Shown in pieces: positions 9,141-16,897 of a stretch of DNA of 32,708 nt. The translations under genes and the position numbers were made by a program. Every line of letters starts with the position of its first letter. Position 1 is the first letter of the stretch. The notes below the pieces were generated by a model. It was not told where the DNA came from. It made no database searches and saw only the letters and a program-made list of their open reading frames with translations. The DNA comes from JALYQB01 sp035640155 (GTDB lineage Bacteria; Actinomycetota; Actinomycetes; Mycobacteriales; Pseudonocardiaceae), in contig DASQWR010000170.1 of the NCBI GenBank assembly GCA_035640155.1, positions 1 through 32,708 on the forward strand, read 5' to 3'.

Positions 9141-10952
9141 GTGACGAGAGCGATGACGACCACGGCAAGCCCCAGTACCAAGAACCTGGACCAGACCCCC
9201 GGCGCCCTGACCGAGATGGCGTGGGATCCGATCACCCGGATCGTGGGCAGCCTCGGGATCTACACGAAGATCGATTTCGCGAAGAAGACCGTGGCGGAGT
9301 GCTTCGCCACCTCCTCGGTGTTCCGCGGTTACTCGATCTTCATGAAGGGCAAGGACCCGCGCGACGCGCACTTCATCACCAGCCGTATCTGCGGCATCTG
9401 TGGTGACAACCACGCGACCTGCTCCGTGTACAACCAGAACATGGCCTACGGAGTGGCCCCTCCGCACATCGCAGAGTGGATCATCAACCTCGGTGAGGCC
9501 GCCGAGTACATGTTCGACCACAACATCTTCCAGGAGAACCTGGTCGGTGTGGACTACTGCGAGAAGATGGTCGCTGAGACCAACCCCGGCGTCCTGGACC
9601 TGGCGAACCGCACCGAGGCGCCACATGCCGAGGACCACGGCTACAAGACCATCGGCGACATCATGCGCTCGCTCAACCCGCTGGCGGGCGAGTTCTACCG
9701 GGAGGCGCTGCAGGTCAGCCGCTACACCCGGGAGATGTTCTGCCTGATGGAGGGTCGCCACGTGCACCCCTCCACGCTGTACCCGGGTGGTGTCGGCACG
9801 GTGGCCACCATCCAGCTGTTCATGGACTACCTCACCCGGCTGATGAAGTACGTGGAGTTCATGAAGCGGGTCGTGCCGATGCACGACGACCTCTTCGACT
9901 TCTTCTACGACGCGCTGCCCGGCTACGAAATGGTCGGGTACCGGCGCACCCTGCTCGGGTGCTGGGGTTCACTCAACGATCCGGAGCACTGCGACTTCAA
10001 GTACGAGAGCATGGCGAACTGGGGTCGCAAGATGTTCGTCACGCCCGGCGTCGTGGTGGACGGCAAGCTCGTCACCACCAGCCTGGTCGACATCAACCTG
10101 GGGATCCGGGTCCTGCTCGGCCACTCGTACTACCAGGACTGGGATGACCAGGAGACCTTCGCGACCCACGATCCGCTGGGTAACCCGGTCGACCGGCGCC
10201 ACCCGTGGAACGAGCACACCATCCCGCGGCCGCAGAAGCGGGACTTCGACGACAAGTACAGCTGGGTGATGGCGATCCGCTGGTTCGACGGCAAGGATCA
10301 CCTGCCGCTGGACACCGGGGGCGGCCCGATCGCTCGGCTGTGGGCCACCGCACTGGCCGGTCTGGTCGACATCGGCGGCTACGTGAAGTCCACCGGCCAC
10401 AGCGTGATCATCAACCTGCCGAAGACCGCGCTGAAGCCGGAGAAGACCTTCGAGTGGAAGATTCCGCAGTGGTCCAACGCCCTCGAGCGCAACCGGGCGC
10501 GGAGCTACTTCCAGGCCTACATGGCGGCTGCGGCCCTGTACTTCGTGGAGAAGGCCCTGGAGGAGCTGCGGGCCGGCAACACGAAGACCTGGCAGAGCTT
10601 CAAGGTGCCCAAGGAGGCGCTGAGCTGTGGATGGACCGAGGCGGTGCGTGGCGTGCTGTCGCACCACATGGTGATCCGCAACGGCAAGATCGCCAACTAC
10701 CACCCCTACCCGCCCACGCCCTGGAACGGCACACCCCGGGACATCTACGGGACCCCTGGGCCGTACGAGGACGCCGTGCAGAACACGCCGATCTTCGAGG
10801 AGAACGCACCGGCGAACTTCAAGGGCATCGACATCATGCGCGCGGTGCGTAGCTTCGACCCGTGCCTGCCGTGTGGCGTGCACATGTACGTCGGCAAGGG
10901 CCAGACGGTGAAGAAGATGCACTCGCCTGCCATGATGAACAACGGGGTCTGA
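9141..10952 (+). CDS. hhyL: [NiFe] hydrogenase large subunit, group 1h
   Basis: 603 aa; holds the NiFe active site that splits H2. The N-terminal ligand motif is RICGICGDNHATC (Cys84, Cys87) and the C-terminal one is DPCLPCGVH (Cys575, Cys578). A 22-residue tail follows His581; in this family that peptide is removed after nickel insertion, which fits the protease gene at 14551. Two starts are possible: GTG 9141 (5 nt after GAGG at 9132-9135) and ATG 9153; the longer is given, and the choice affects only four residues of a disordered N-terminus. It forms a heterodimer with HhyS, and larger oligomers are known for this group. Confidence 0.96.
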   Translation: MTRAMTTTASPSTKNLDQTPGALTEMAWDPITRIVGSLGIYTKIDFAKKTVAECFATSSVFRGYSIFMKGKDPRDAHFITSRICGICGDNHATCSVYNQNMAYGVAPPHIAEWIINLGEAAEYMFDHNIFQENLVGVDYCEKMVAETNPGVLDLANRTEAPHAEDHGYKTIGDIMRSLNPLAGEFYREALQVSRYTREMFCLMEGRHVHPSTLYPGGVGTVATIQLFMDYLTRLMKYVEFMKRVVPMHDDLFDFFYDALPGYEMVGYRRTLLGCWGSLNDPEHCDFKYESMANWGRKMFVTPGVVVDGKLVTTSLVDINLGIRVLLGHSYYQDWDDQETFATHDPLGNPVDRRHPWNEHTIPRPQKRDFDDKYSWVMAIRWFDGKDHLPLDTGGGPIARLWATALAGLVDIGGYVKSTGHSVIINLPKTALKPEKTFEWKIPQWSNALERNRARSYFQAYMAAAALYFVEKALEELRAGNTKTWQSFKVPKEALSCGWTEAVRGVLSHHMVIRNGKIANYHPYPPTPWNGTPRDIYGTPGPYEDAVQNTPIFEENAPANFKGIDIMRAVRSFDPCLPCGVHMYVGKGQTVKKMHSPAMMNNGV

Positions 10953-10954
10953 GC

Positions 10955-11860
10955 GTGCTCAGCCCAGAATCATCCGGCGCCGGGTCTCCCGAGGGTCCTG
11001 ACCCCCGGGAGACCGGAGCTCGGATCGAGCAGGTGTTGGAGGAGTTCCGCACGTCCGCGCTGCCGGGTGTGACGGAGCGCGCCGAGGAGCTGGTCGAGCT
11101 CCTCGTCGACCTCTACGGCACCGGGCTGCAGCGGTTCGTCGGGCTCCTCGCCGAGGAGCCCGACGGGCCGGACGTGCTGCGCCGGCTGGCTTCCGACGAC
11201 CTCGTCGGGAGCCTGCTGATGCTGCACGACCTGCATCCCGACGACACCGAGACGCGGGTGCTCGCCGCGCTGGACAAGGTGCGGCCCTACCTGGGGTCGC
11301 ATGCCGGCGGAGTCACCTATCTCGGGATCGACGAGGAGGGCGCAGTCCAGTTGCGGCTGGAGGGTAGCTGCGACGGCTGCCCGTCTTCGCTGGTCACCGT
11401 GAAGATGGCCATCGAGGGAGCCATCAACGAGGCCGCTCCGGAAATCGTCCGGGTCGAGGTCGAGGGAGTGACCGCCGAGAAGAAGCCCGCCCAGGACGGC
11501 AAGCAGCTGTTCGAGCTGGCGCCACCCCCGCGTTTGGAGGGGGATTGGACACCGGTGGAAGGCACGCTCGAGCTGGCCGACGGCGAGTTGACGTCGATCG
11601 TGCTCGAGGGTGTGGCGGTCGCGGTGTGCCGCGCGGATGGCCATCTGTATGCCTTCCTGGACCGGTGCCCGCGCTGCTCCTCGGGGCTCACGGGAGCCCG
11701 GCTGACCGGGATGATCCTGTCCTGCGCGGGCTGCGACGAGCGGTACAACGTGCAGCTCGCCGGCCGTGGGAGCAGCGACGGGATGCACCTGGACCCGCTG
11801 CCCCTGCTGGGGGAGGCGGACCAGCTGCGCATCGCTGTTCCGACGGGGGCGCTGCCGTGA
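10955..11860 (+). CDS. hhyE: NifU-like plus Rieske-like iron-sulfur protein of the hydrogenase locus (HhyE-type)
   Basis: 301 aa. Residues 1-100 are helical. Residues about 103-165 match the C-terminal NifU cluster-scaffold domain with CDGC (Cys139, Cys142). Residues about 195-300 have a Rieske-like pattern (GHLYAFLDRCPRC, LSCAGCDERYNV, DPLPLL), but the usual C-x-H and C-x2-H pairs are both C-x2-C (Cys238, Cys241, Cys257, Cys260). GTG 10955 is 2 nt after the hhyL stop; the upstream open frame overlaps hhyL and is not used. It sits in the position of mycobacterial hhyE, an iron-sulfur protein needed for hydrogenase function (recalled). Roles as electron carrier to the respiratory chain or as cluster-assembly factor both fit. 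Confidence 0.85.
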   Translation: MLSPESSGAGSPEGPDPRETGARIEQVLEEFRTSALPGVTERAEELVELLVDLYGTGLQRFVGLLAEEPDGPDVLRRLASDDLVGSLLMLHDLHPDDTETRVLAALDKVRPYLGSHAGGVTYLGIDEEGAVQLRLEGSCDGCPSSLVTVKMAIEGAINEAAPEIVRVEVEGVTAEKKPAQDGKQLFELAPPPRLEGDWTPVEGTLELADGELTSIVLEGVAVAVCRADGHLYAFLDRCPRCSSGLTGARLTGMILSCAGCDERYNVQLAGRGSSDGMHLDPLPLLGEADQLRIAVPTGALP

Positions 11861-12519
11861 GTTCAGGTCTGCGGCGGTTCGTCGCCTCGGCCCCGGAGCG
11901 GAGGCGATCGGAGCAGGCTCCGGTCGCCTCCACTCCGGGCGAGCGCTGCGAGATGTGTGCCGAGCCCCTCCCACCGGAGGGAACGGTCGCCACTCCAGGC
12001 CACGGGCACGTGGCCGACTTGGAGCACCGCTCCCTGCTGTGCACCTGCCGGGCGTGTTATCTGCTGTTCACCCAAAGCGGTGCGGGGAGCGGGCGTTACC
12101 GTTCGGTGCCGGACCGCTACCTGCACGACCCGGAGTTCGCATTGACCCCGGTGCAGTGGGACGGTTTGCAGATTCCGGTAGGGATGGCGTTCCTGTTCCG
12201 CAACTCCGAGACCGACCAGTGGGTGGCCTTCTACCCCAGCCCGGCCGGTTCGACCGAGTCGCTGCTGTCGTTGGAGAGCTGGGCGGAGGTGGTCGAGGCC
12301 AACCCGGAGTTCGGCACCGTGGAGCCGGACGTCGAGGCGGTGCTGATCCAGCGCACCGAGGACGGCTTCGAGGGCTTCCTGGTGCCGATCACCGCGTGCT
12401 ACGAGCTGGTCGCCCGGGTCCGGATGCACTGGCAGGGCTTCCAGGGTGGAGAGCGGGCGCACGCCGAGATTGCCGAGTTCTTCGCCGCGGTGCGGGAGCG
12501 TTCGGAGCGCGTGTCGTGA
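11857..12519 (+). CDS. DUF5947-like hydrogenase-locus protein
   Basis: 220 aa, cytoplasmic, with no signal or membrane segment. Cysteines form a probable zinc-ribbon or cluster knuckle: Cys31-x2-Cys34 (RCEMCAE) and Cys64-x2-Cys67 with an additional Cys62 (CTCRAC). The remainder is a mixed alpha/beta domain rich in aromatic residues. GTG 11857 overlaps the hhyE stop (GTGA), so translation is coupled. I place it in DUF5947 from memory of proteins in actinobacterial group 1h hydrogenase loci; no biochemical role is known to me. The CxxC pairs suggest metal binding, perhaps in assembly or in docking the hydrogenase. Confidence 0.75.
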   Translation: MSSGLRRFVASAPERRRSEQAPVASTPGERCEMCAEPLPPEGTVATPGHGHVADLEHRSLLCTCRACYLLFTQSGAGSGRYRSVPDRYLHDPEFALTPVQWDGLQIPVGMAFLFRNSETDQWVAFYPSPAGSTESLLSLESWAEVVEANPEFGTVEPDVEAVLIQRTEDGFEGFLVPITACYELVARVRMHWQGFQGGERAHAEIAEFFAAVRERSERVS

Positions 12520-13160
12520 GTGACCTCGAGATCACCTGTATTGGTTCCCGGCCGGACCTCTATGCCGCTTCGCCCACGGTGGTCTTCCGGCTGCGGGTGG
12601 CGGAGAAGACCGGAATCCGGATGCACGCCATCATGCTGCGCTGCCAGATCCGGATCGAGCCGCAGCGCCGGCGCTACGATGCCGCGGAGGCCGAGCAGCT
12701 GCTGGAGCTCTTCGGTGAGAGACCCCAGTGGGGGGACAGTCTCAAGGCCATGCAGTTCGCCATCATCGCGGTGATGGTGCCGAGCTTCACCGGGCAGACG
12801 GAGGTCGACGTCCCGGTGCCGTGCACCTACGACTTCGAGGTCGCAACGGCAAAGTACTTCCACAGCTTGAGTGAGGGAGAGATCCCGCTGCTGTTGCTGT
12901 TCAGCGGCACCGCGTTTCTCAAGACCGAGGCCGGGTTCCAGGTCGAGCAGGTGCCCTGGGACCTCGAGGACCGCCACCGGATGCCGGTGACCGTGTGGCG
13001 GGAGCTGATGGACCAGTTCTTCCCGAACAGTGGCTGGATCCGGGTGCGACGCGAGACCCTCGACGCGCTGCAGCGCTACAAGGGCCGCCGGGTGTTCTCG
13101 AGCTGGGAGGACGCTTTCGCAGCACTGCTCAAGCAGGCGGGGGAGGACGTGGCACCATGA
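12516..13160 (+). CDS. DUF6084-like hydrogenase-locus protein
   Basis: 214 aa, beginning at GTG 12516, which overlaps the DUF5947 stop. It reads as a soluble protein with a beta-sandwich-like N-terminal half (alternating hydrophobic strands, VVFRLRV, IRIEPQRR) and conserved-looking phrases such as PVPCTYDFEVATAKYF and EIPLLLLFSGTAF. Only two cysteines are present and no catalytic motif is recognisable. I assign DUF6084 from memory of the conserved order after DUF5947. The 4-nt overlaps on both sides imply stoichiometric synthesis with its neighbours. Confidence 0.72.
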   Translation: MSDLEITCIGSRPDLYAASPTVVFRLRVAEKTGIRMHAIMLRCQIRIEPQRRRYDAAEAEQLLELFGERPQWGDSLKAMQFAIIAVMVPSFTGQTEVDVPVPCTYDFEVATAKYFHSLSEGEIPLLLLFSGTAFLKTEAGFQVEQVPWDLEDRHRMPVTVWRELMDQFFPNSGWIRVRRETLDALQRYKGRRVFSSWEDAFAALLKQAGEDVAP

Positions 13161-14554
13161 CGGTGAAACCAGATCCGACACTCGCGGCCGATCTGTTCGA
13201 TCCTGCCCGCAGGGTGGCCGACGCGGTGCTGTTCGAGGGCTACCTGCTCTACCCGTACCGCGCCTCGGCGGCCAAGAACCAGGTGCGGTGGCAGTTCGGT
13301 GTTCTGATGCCACGGCAGTGGGCCGAGGGCGAGTACCAGGAGCCGTGGTCGCAGCAGTTCGAGTGCCTGCTCGAACCCGAGGACACCGCGGTGCTACACC
13401 TGCGGGTGCGGTGCCTGCAGGTGCAGACCAAGAACCTCGAGCAGGCCACGGCGGACGGATTCGTCCCGGTGCCCGAGCTGACCGTCGACGGGGTGCGGCA
13501 TCTCAGCTGGGACGAGGCGGTCGAGGCCGAGTTCGACACAGCCCTGCCGCTGGTGGAGCTGCTCGAGCACGACGAGCGGGTCGTGCCGTTCGAGATTCCA
13601 GCGGAGCGGCTGGAGGAGCCGATCAACGATGCCGCCGGCACCCTGCTCGGCCGGACCGTGCGCGAACGCCACCGGCTCGACGGCCGGCTGCTGCTGTCCG
13701 CGCAGCAGCTGGAGGGCCCGTTCGGGGTGGTGCGGCTGGGCGCCAGGGTGGAGAACACCTCGACCGAGCAGCCCGACTCCCGCGACGAGGCGCTGCGCTA
13801 CGCCTTGGTCGCGGCGCACACCGTGCTGGCCGTGACCGGCGGCCAGTTCATCTCGCTGCTGGAGCCGCCGGAGTGGGCGCGGCCGCTCGCAGAGAGCTGC
13901 ACGAACGTCGGCGTCTGGCCGGTGCTCGTCGGCGAGGACGACCGGCGCGACGTCGTACTCGTCTCGCCGATCATCCTCTATGACTACCCGTCGATCGCGC
14001 CGGAGAGCCCGGGTGACCTCTTCGACGGCCTCGAGAACGACGAGATCCTCACCCTGCGCACCATGGTGCTCACCGACGACGAGAAACGCGAGGCCCGGGC
14101 CACCGACCCGCGAGCCGCGGAGATCATCGATCGGATCGACGACATGCCGCAGGAGGTCCTGGACCGGCTGCACGGCGCGATCCGCTATCTCCGGGGTGCC
14201 GGCTCGACCGCGGGGACGGACGAGCCCGATCCCTCGACGACCCCGTCGTGGTTCGACCCGATCGCCGACGCGGCGTTCTCGCCGGAGACGGACTCCGTGA
14301 TGGTCGCCGGGGTCCCGCTGTCCCGTGGTAGCCGAGTGCGGCTGCGGCCCAACAGCGGGCGGGCCGACGCTCAGGACATGTTCCTCGACGGACGCGTCGC
14401 CACGGTCGCCGCGGTGCTCAGCAGCGTCGACGACGAGTGGTATCTCGCGGTGACCCCGGACGACGACCCGGATGCGACGGAGGTCATGCTGGCGCACGGC
14501 CGGTACCTGTACTTCTCGCCCGACGAGGTCGTACCGCTGGAGGCGACCTCATGA
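13157..14554 (+). CDS. Uncharacterised 465-aa hydrogenase-locus protein
   Basis: I do not recognise the family. The protein is acidic, soluble, and has no signal peptide or transmembrane helix. The N-terminal 350 residues are a mixed alpha/beta region (LFEGYLLYPYRAS near residue 26; GVWPVLVGEDDRRDVVLVSPIILYDYPS near 255-280). An acidic Thr/Ser-rich linker (about 350-375) leads to a small beta-rich C-terminal domain (about 385-465, GSRVRLRPNSGRADAQDMFLDGRVATV) that resembles a KOW/SH3-like barrel, a guess from pattern only. ATG 13157 overlaps the DUF6084 stop and its own stop overlaps the protease start, so it belongs to the coupled accessory block. Confidence 0.8.
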   Translation: MTVKPDPTLAADLFDPARRVADAVLFEGYLLYPYRASAAKNQVRWQFGVLMPRQWAEGEYQEPWSQQFECLLEPEDTAVLHLRVRCLQVQTKNLEQATADGFVPVPELTVDGVRHLSWDEAVEAEFDTALPLVELLEHDERVVPFEIPAERLEEPINDAAGTLLGRTVRERHRLDGRLLLSAQQLEGPFGVVRLGARVENTSTEQPDSRDEALRYALVAAHTVLAVTGGQFISLLEPPEWARPLAESCTNVGVWPVLVGEDDRRDVVLVSPIILYDYPSIAPESPGDLFDGLENDEILTLRTMVLTDDEKREARATDPRAAEIIDRIDDMPQEVLDRLHGAIRYLRGAGSTAGTDEPDPSTTPSWFDPIADAAFSPETDSVMVAGVPLSRGSRVRLRPNSGRADAQDMFLDGRVATVAAVLSSVDDEWYLAVTPDDDPDATEVMLAHGRYLYFSPDEVVPLEATS

Positions 14555-15093
14555 CCGCGCTGCGAGTGCTGGTGGCCGGGGTGGGCAACGTCTTCCTCGG
14601 CGACGATGGTTTCGGCGTCGAGGTGGTCCGCAGGGTGGCGGACGATCCGCTGCCGGAGGGGGTGAAGGTGGCCGACTTTGGCATCCGCGGGCTGCACCTG
14701 GCCTACGAGCTCCTCGAGGGCTGGGACACGGCGATCCTCGTCGACGCGTCGCCTCGTGGTGATGAGCCCGGTACCCTCTACCTGCTGGAAGTGGACCCCG
14801 CCGACCGTCCCTCCCCGCCGACCCCCGACGAGGTGGTCGAGCGGGGTGCTGCCTTCGACACGCACGGCATGACGCCGGTCGAGGTGCTCGGCCTGGTGGA
14901 CATCCTCGGCGGCACGCCTCCCAATCGGCTGCTGGTGCTGGGCTGTGAGCCCGCCGTGGTGGACGAGCGGATGGGGCTCTCCGAGCCTATCATCGGTGCC
15001 GTGGACCTCGCGGTCGCCGAGCTCCGGAGGCTGATCGACGAAGAGTCCGGCGACCGGCCGGCCGTTGGGAGCCGAGAGGAGGTGAACCGATGA
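14551..15093 (+). CDS. Hydrogenase maturation protease (HyaD/HupD family, M52)
   Basis: 180 aa. Nickel-dependent endopeptidase that removes the C-terminal tail of the large subunit after the NiFe centre is in place. The N-terminal signature GVGNVFLGDDGFG holds the first nickel ligand (Asp19, the position of Glu16 in HybD); ILVDAS supplies the central Asp, and DTHGMTP the His ligand. Its expected substrate is HhyL, which keeps 22 residues after DPCLPCGVH. ATG 14551 overlaps the preceding stop. Its own stop overlaps the ATG of the first microprotein gene. Confidence 0.94.
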   Translation: MTALRVLVAGVGNVFLGDDGFGVEVVRRVADDPLPEGVKVADFGIRGLHLAYELLEGWDTAILVDASPRGDEPGTLYLLEVDPADRPSPPTPDEVVERGAAFDTHGMTPVEVLGLVDILGGTPPNRLLVLGCEPAVVDERMGLSEPIIGAVDLAVAELRRLIDEESGDRPAVGSREEVNR

Positions 15094-15197
15094 GCAAGCG
15101 CAAGTTCGTCTTCTCAGCGCTGGTCGTGGCAATGGCCGCGGTTGCCGTCCAGACGTACCCGGATATCGTCCGTTACCGCAGAATCCGCGACATGTGA
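15090..15197 (+). CDS. 35-aa one-helix microprotein (DUF6893-like)
   Basis: The sequence begins MSKRKFVFSALVVAMAAVAV, then QTYPDIVRYRRIRDM and stop: a short basic N-terminus, one hydrophobic helix (about 6-22) and a basic C-terminus. The ATG overlaps the protease stop (ATGA) and a GAGGTG lies 10 nt upstream. The size, the PDI and the RYxRIRxM ending recall the DUF6893 small-protein family. It probably sits in the membrane with its charged tail in the cytoplasm. Its place in the hydrogenase operon suggests membrane attachment of the complex, which is inference. Confidence 0.78.
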   Translation: MSKRKFVFSALVVAMAAVAVQTYPDIVRYRRIRDM

Positions 15198-15229
15198 TCT
15201 GTGTCACCTCAATGGCAAGGAGAAAGTGA

Positions 15230-15340
15230 ATGTCCTGGTGGGTATGGCTGCTGATCGTCCTGGTCGTGCTGGTGGTGGTGCTTCCCGTCCTGGTGACGGC
15301 CAAGGACATCAACCGCTACCTCCGGATGCGCCGGATGTGA
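15230..15340 (+). CDS. 36-aa one-helix microprotein, paralog of the preceding gene
   Basis: Starts MSWWVWLLIVLVVLVVV and ends DINRYLRMRRM. AAGGAG at 15217-15222 lies 7 nt before the ATG, an excellent ribosome binding site. A very hydrophobic helix (about 3-22) is followed by a basic tail. The ending RY-x-R-M-R-x-M matches the RY-x-R-I-R-x-M ending of the 15090 gene, so the two look like a diverged tandem duplicate. The two differ in the N-terminal half: Trp/Val/Leu-rich here, Ala/Val-rich there. Confidence 0.78.
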   Translation: MSWWVWLLIVLVVLVVVLPVLVTAKDINRYLRMRRM

Positions 15341-15387
15341 CAGACAGGCGTCCGCCGAACCCGATCCGATCAGGGAAGTGATGCGGC

Positions 15388-15660
15388 ATGTGTCTCGGAA
15401 TACCGGGAGAAGTGGTCGAGATCCTCGTCGATCGTGAGGATCTGGCCATGGTCGATGTCAGCGGGGTCAAGCGTGCGATCAACATCGGACTGCTCGACAA
15501 GGACGAGGTCGGCCCCGGCGACTGGATCCTGATCCACGTCGGGTTCGCTCTCTCCAAGATCGACGAGGAGGAGGCGAAGGCAGCACTGGAGTTTCTGGAA
15601 GGCATCGGAGAGGCCTACGAGGAAGAGATGCAGGCCTTGCTGGACTCGCGGATCGAGTAG
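15388..15660 (+). CDS. hypC: Hydrogenase maturation chaperone HypC
   Basis: 90 aa. Starts MCLGIPGEVVEI, with the essential Cys2 that carries the Fe(CN)2CO unit between HypD and the large subunit. The OB-fold core includes VGPGDWILIHVGFALSKIDEEEA, typical of the family. A 47-nt gap separates it from the second microprotein; hypD follows after 48 nt. The two gaps share a CCGATCC-type stretch before their ribosome sites, possibly a duplicated junction. Confidence 0.96.
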   Translation: MCLGIPGEVVEILVDREDLAMVDVSGVKRAINIGLLDKDEVGPGDWILIHVGFALSKIDEEEAKAALEFLEGIGEAYEEEMQALLDSRIE

Positions 15661-15708
15661 CTGGACGCGACCCGACCGATCCGATCCACAATCAGGTAGG
15701 AGGCAGCC

Positions 15709-16866
15709 TTGCGTTTCGTCGACGAGTTCCGCGACGCCGCCAAGGCGCGGGCGCTCGCAGCGCAGATCACCGCACTCTGCGAGCCCGGGCGGCAGTACAA
15801 GTTCATGGAGGTGTGCGGCGGGCACACCCACACCATCTACAAGCACGGGCTGGAAGACTATCTCCCGGAGACCATCACCCTCGTGCACGGGCCGGGTTGC
15901 CCGGTGTGCGTGATGCCGATGGGACGGGTGGACGACGCCATCCACATCGCCGAGCAACCCGACGTCATCCTGACCACCTTCGGGGACATGATGCGGGTGC
16001 CCGGTGGGCGGGGCTCGTTCCTGGACTCCAACGCCGCTGGTACCGACATCCGGATGGTGTACTCGCCGCTGGACTCGCTGAAGATCGCCCGGCAGAACCC
16101 GGACAAGCGGGTCGTGTTCATGGCGATCGGGTTCGAGACGACCGCACCGTCCACGGCGATGACGGTGCTGCGGGCCGCCGCCGAGGGGATCGAGAACTTC
16201 TCGATCTTCTGCAACCACGTCACGATCATCCCGGCGATCAAGGCGATTCTGAACTCTCCGGATCTGCGGCTCGACGGGTTCGTCGGGCCCGGCCACGTCT
16301 CCACAGTGATCGGATGCCGGCCGTACGACTTCATCGCACGGGAGTACGGCAAGCCGCTGGTGTGCGCCGGGTTCGAACCGCTGGACATCCTGCAGTCGGT
16401 GTACGAGCTGATGATCCAGCTGTCCGAGGGTCGGTCGGAGGTGGAGAACCAGTACAGCCGCGTCGTGCCGTGGGACGGCAATCCCAGGGCGCTGAAGGCG
16501 ATCGGGGAGGTGATGGAGCTCCGTCCCTACTTCGAGTGGCGAGGGCTGGGTTTCATCTCGCATTCCGCGCTGAAGGTCCGGGACGCCTACGCGTCCTTCG
16601 ACGCAGAAAAGATCTTCGAGTTGCCCGGGGTCCGGGTCGCCGATCCCAAGGCGTGCCAATGCGGTGAGGTGCTCAAGGGCGTGCTCAAGCCCTGGGAGTG
16701 CAAGGTGTTCGGTACCGCCTGCACACCGGAGACTCCGATCGGCACCTGCATGGTGTCCTCCGAGGGTGCCTGCGCCGCGTACTACAACTTCGGTCGCTTC
16801 AGCCGGGAGCGGGTGCGGGAGGCAACGTCCATCGAGATCACCCCGGCACCGGTGGCGGGACGATGA
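15709..16866 (+). CDS. hypD: Hydrogenase Fe-ligand assembly protein HypD
   Basis: 385 aa. Iron-sulfur protein on which, with HypC, the Fe(CN)2CO group is built. It starts at a TTG (15709) with AGGTAGGAGG at 15694-15703, an unusually strong site that supports this start. Key motifs: MEVCGGHTHTIYKHG (iron-binding Cys), HGPGCPVCVMP, TTFGDMMRVPG, FETTAPSTA. The C-terminal cysteines that hold the [4Fe-4S] cluster lie in KACQCGEVL, WECKVFGTACTPE and GTCMVSSEGACAAYY. Length is normal. Confidence 0.96.
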   Translation: MRFVDEFRDAAKARALAAQITALCEPGRQYKFMEVCGGHTHTIYKHGLEDYLPETITLVHGPGCPVCVMPMGRVDDAIHIAEQPDVILTTFGDMMRVPGGRGSFLDSNAAGTDIRMVYSPLDSLKIARQNPDKRVVFMAIGFETTAPSTAMTVLRAAAEGIENFSIFCNHVTIIPAIKAILNSPDLRLDGFVGPGHVSTVIGCRPYDFIAREYGKPLVCAGFEPLDILQSVYELMIQLSEGRSEVENQYSRVVPWDGNPRALKAIGEVMELRPYFEWRGLGFISHSALKVRDAYASFDAEKIFELPGVRVADPKACQCGEVLKGVLKPWECKVFGTACTPETPIGTCMVSSEGACAAYYNFGRFSRERVREATSIEITPAPVAGR

Positions 16867-16897
16867 TCGCGCCAGCACTGCTCGTGAGGGGCCAGTC

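Noticed and set aside
15142..15381. Plus-strand frame of 79 codons across the microprotein genes
   Set aside because: Out of frame with both microproteins, which have better ribosome sites and coherent one-helix sequences.
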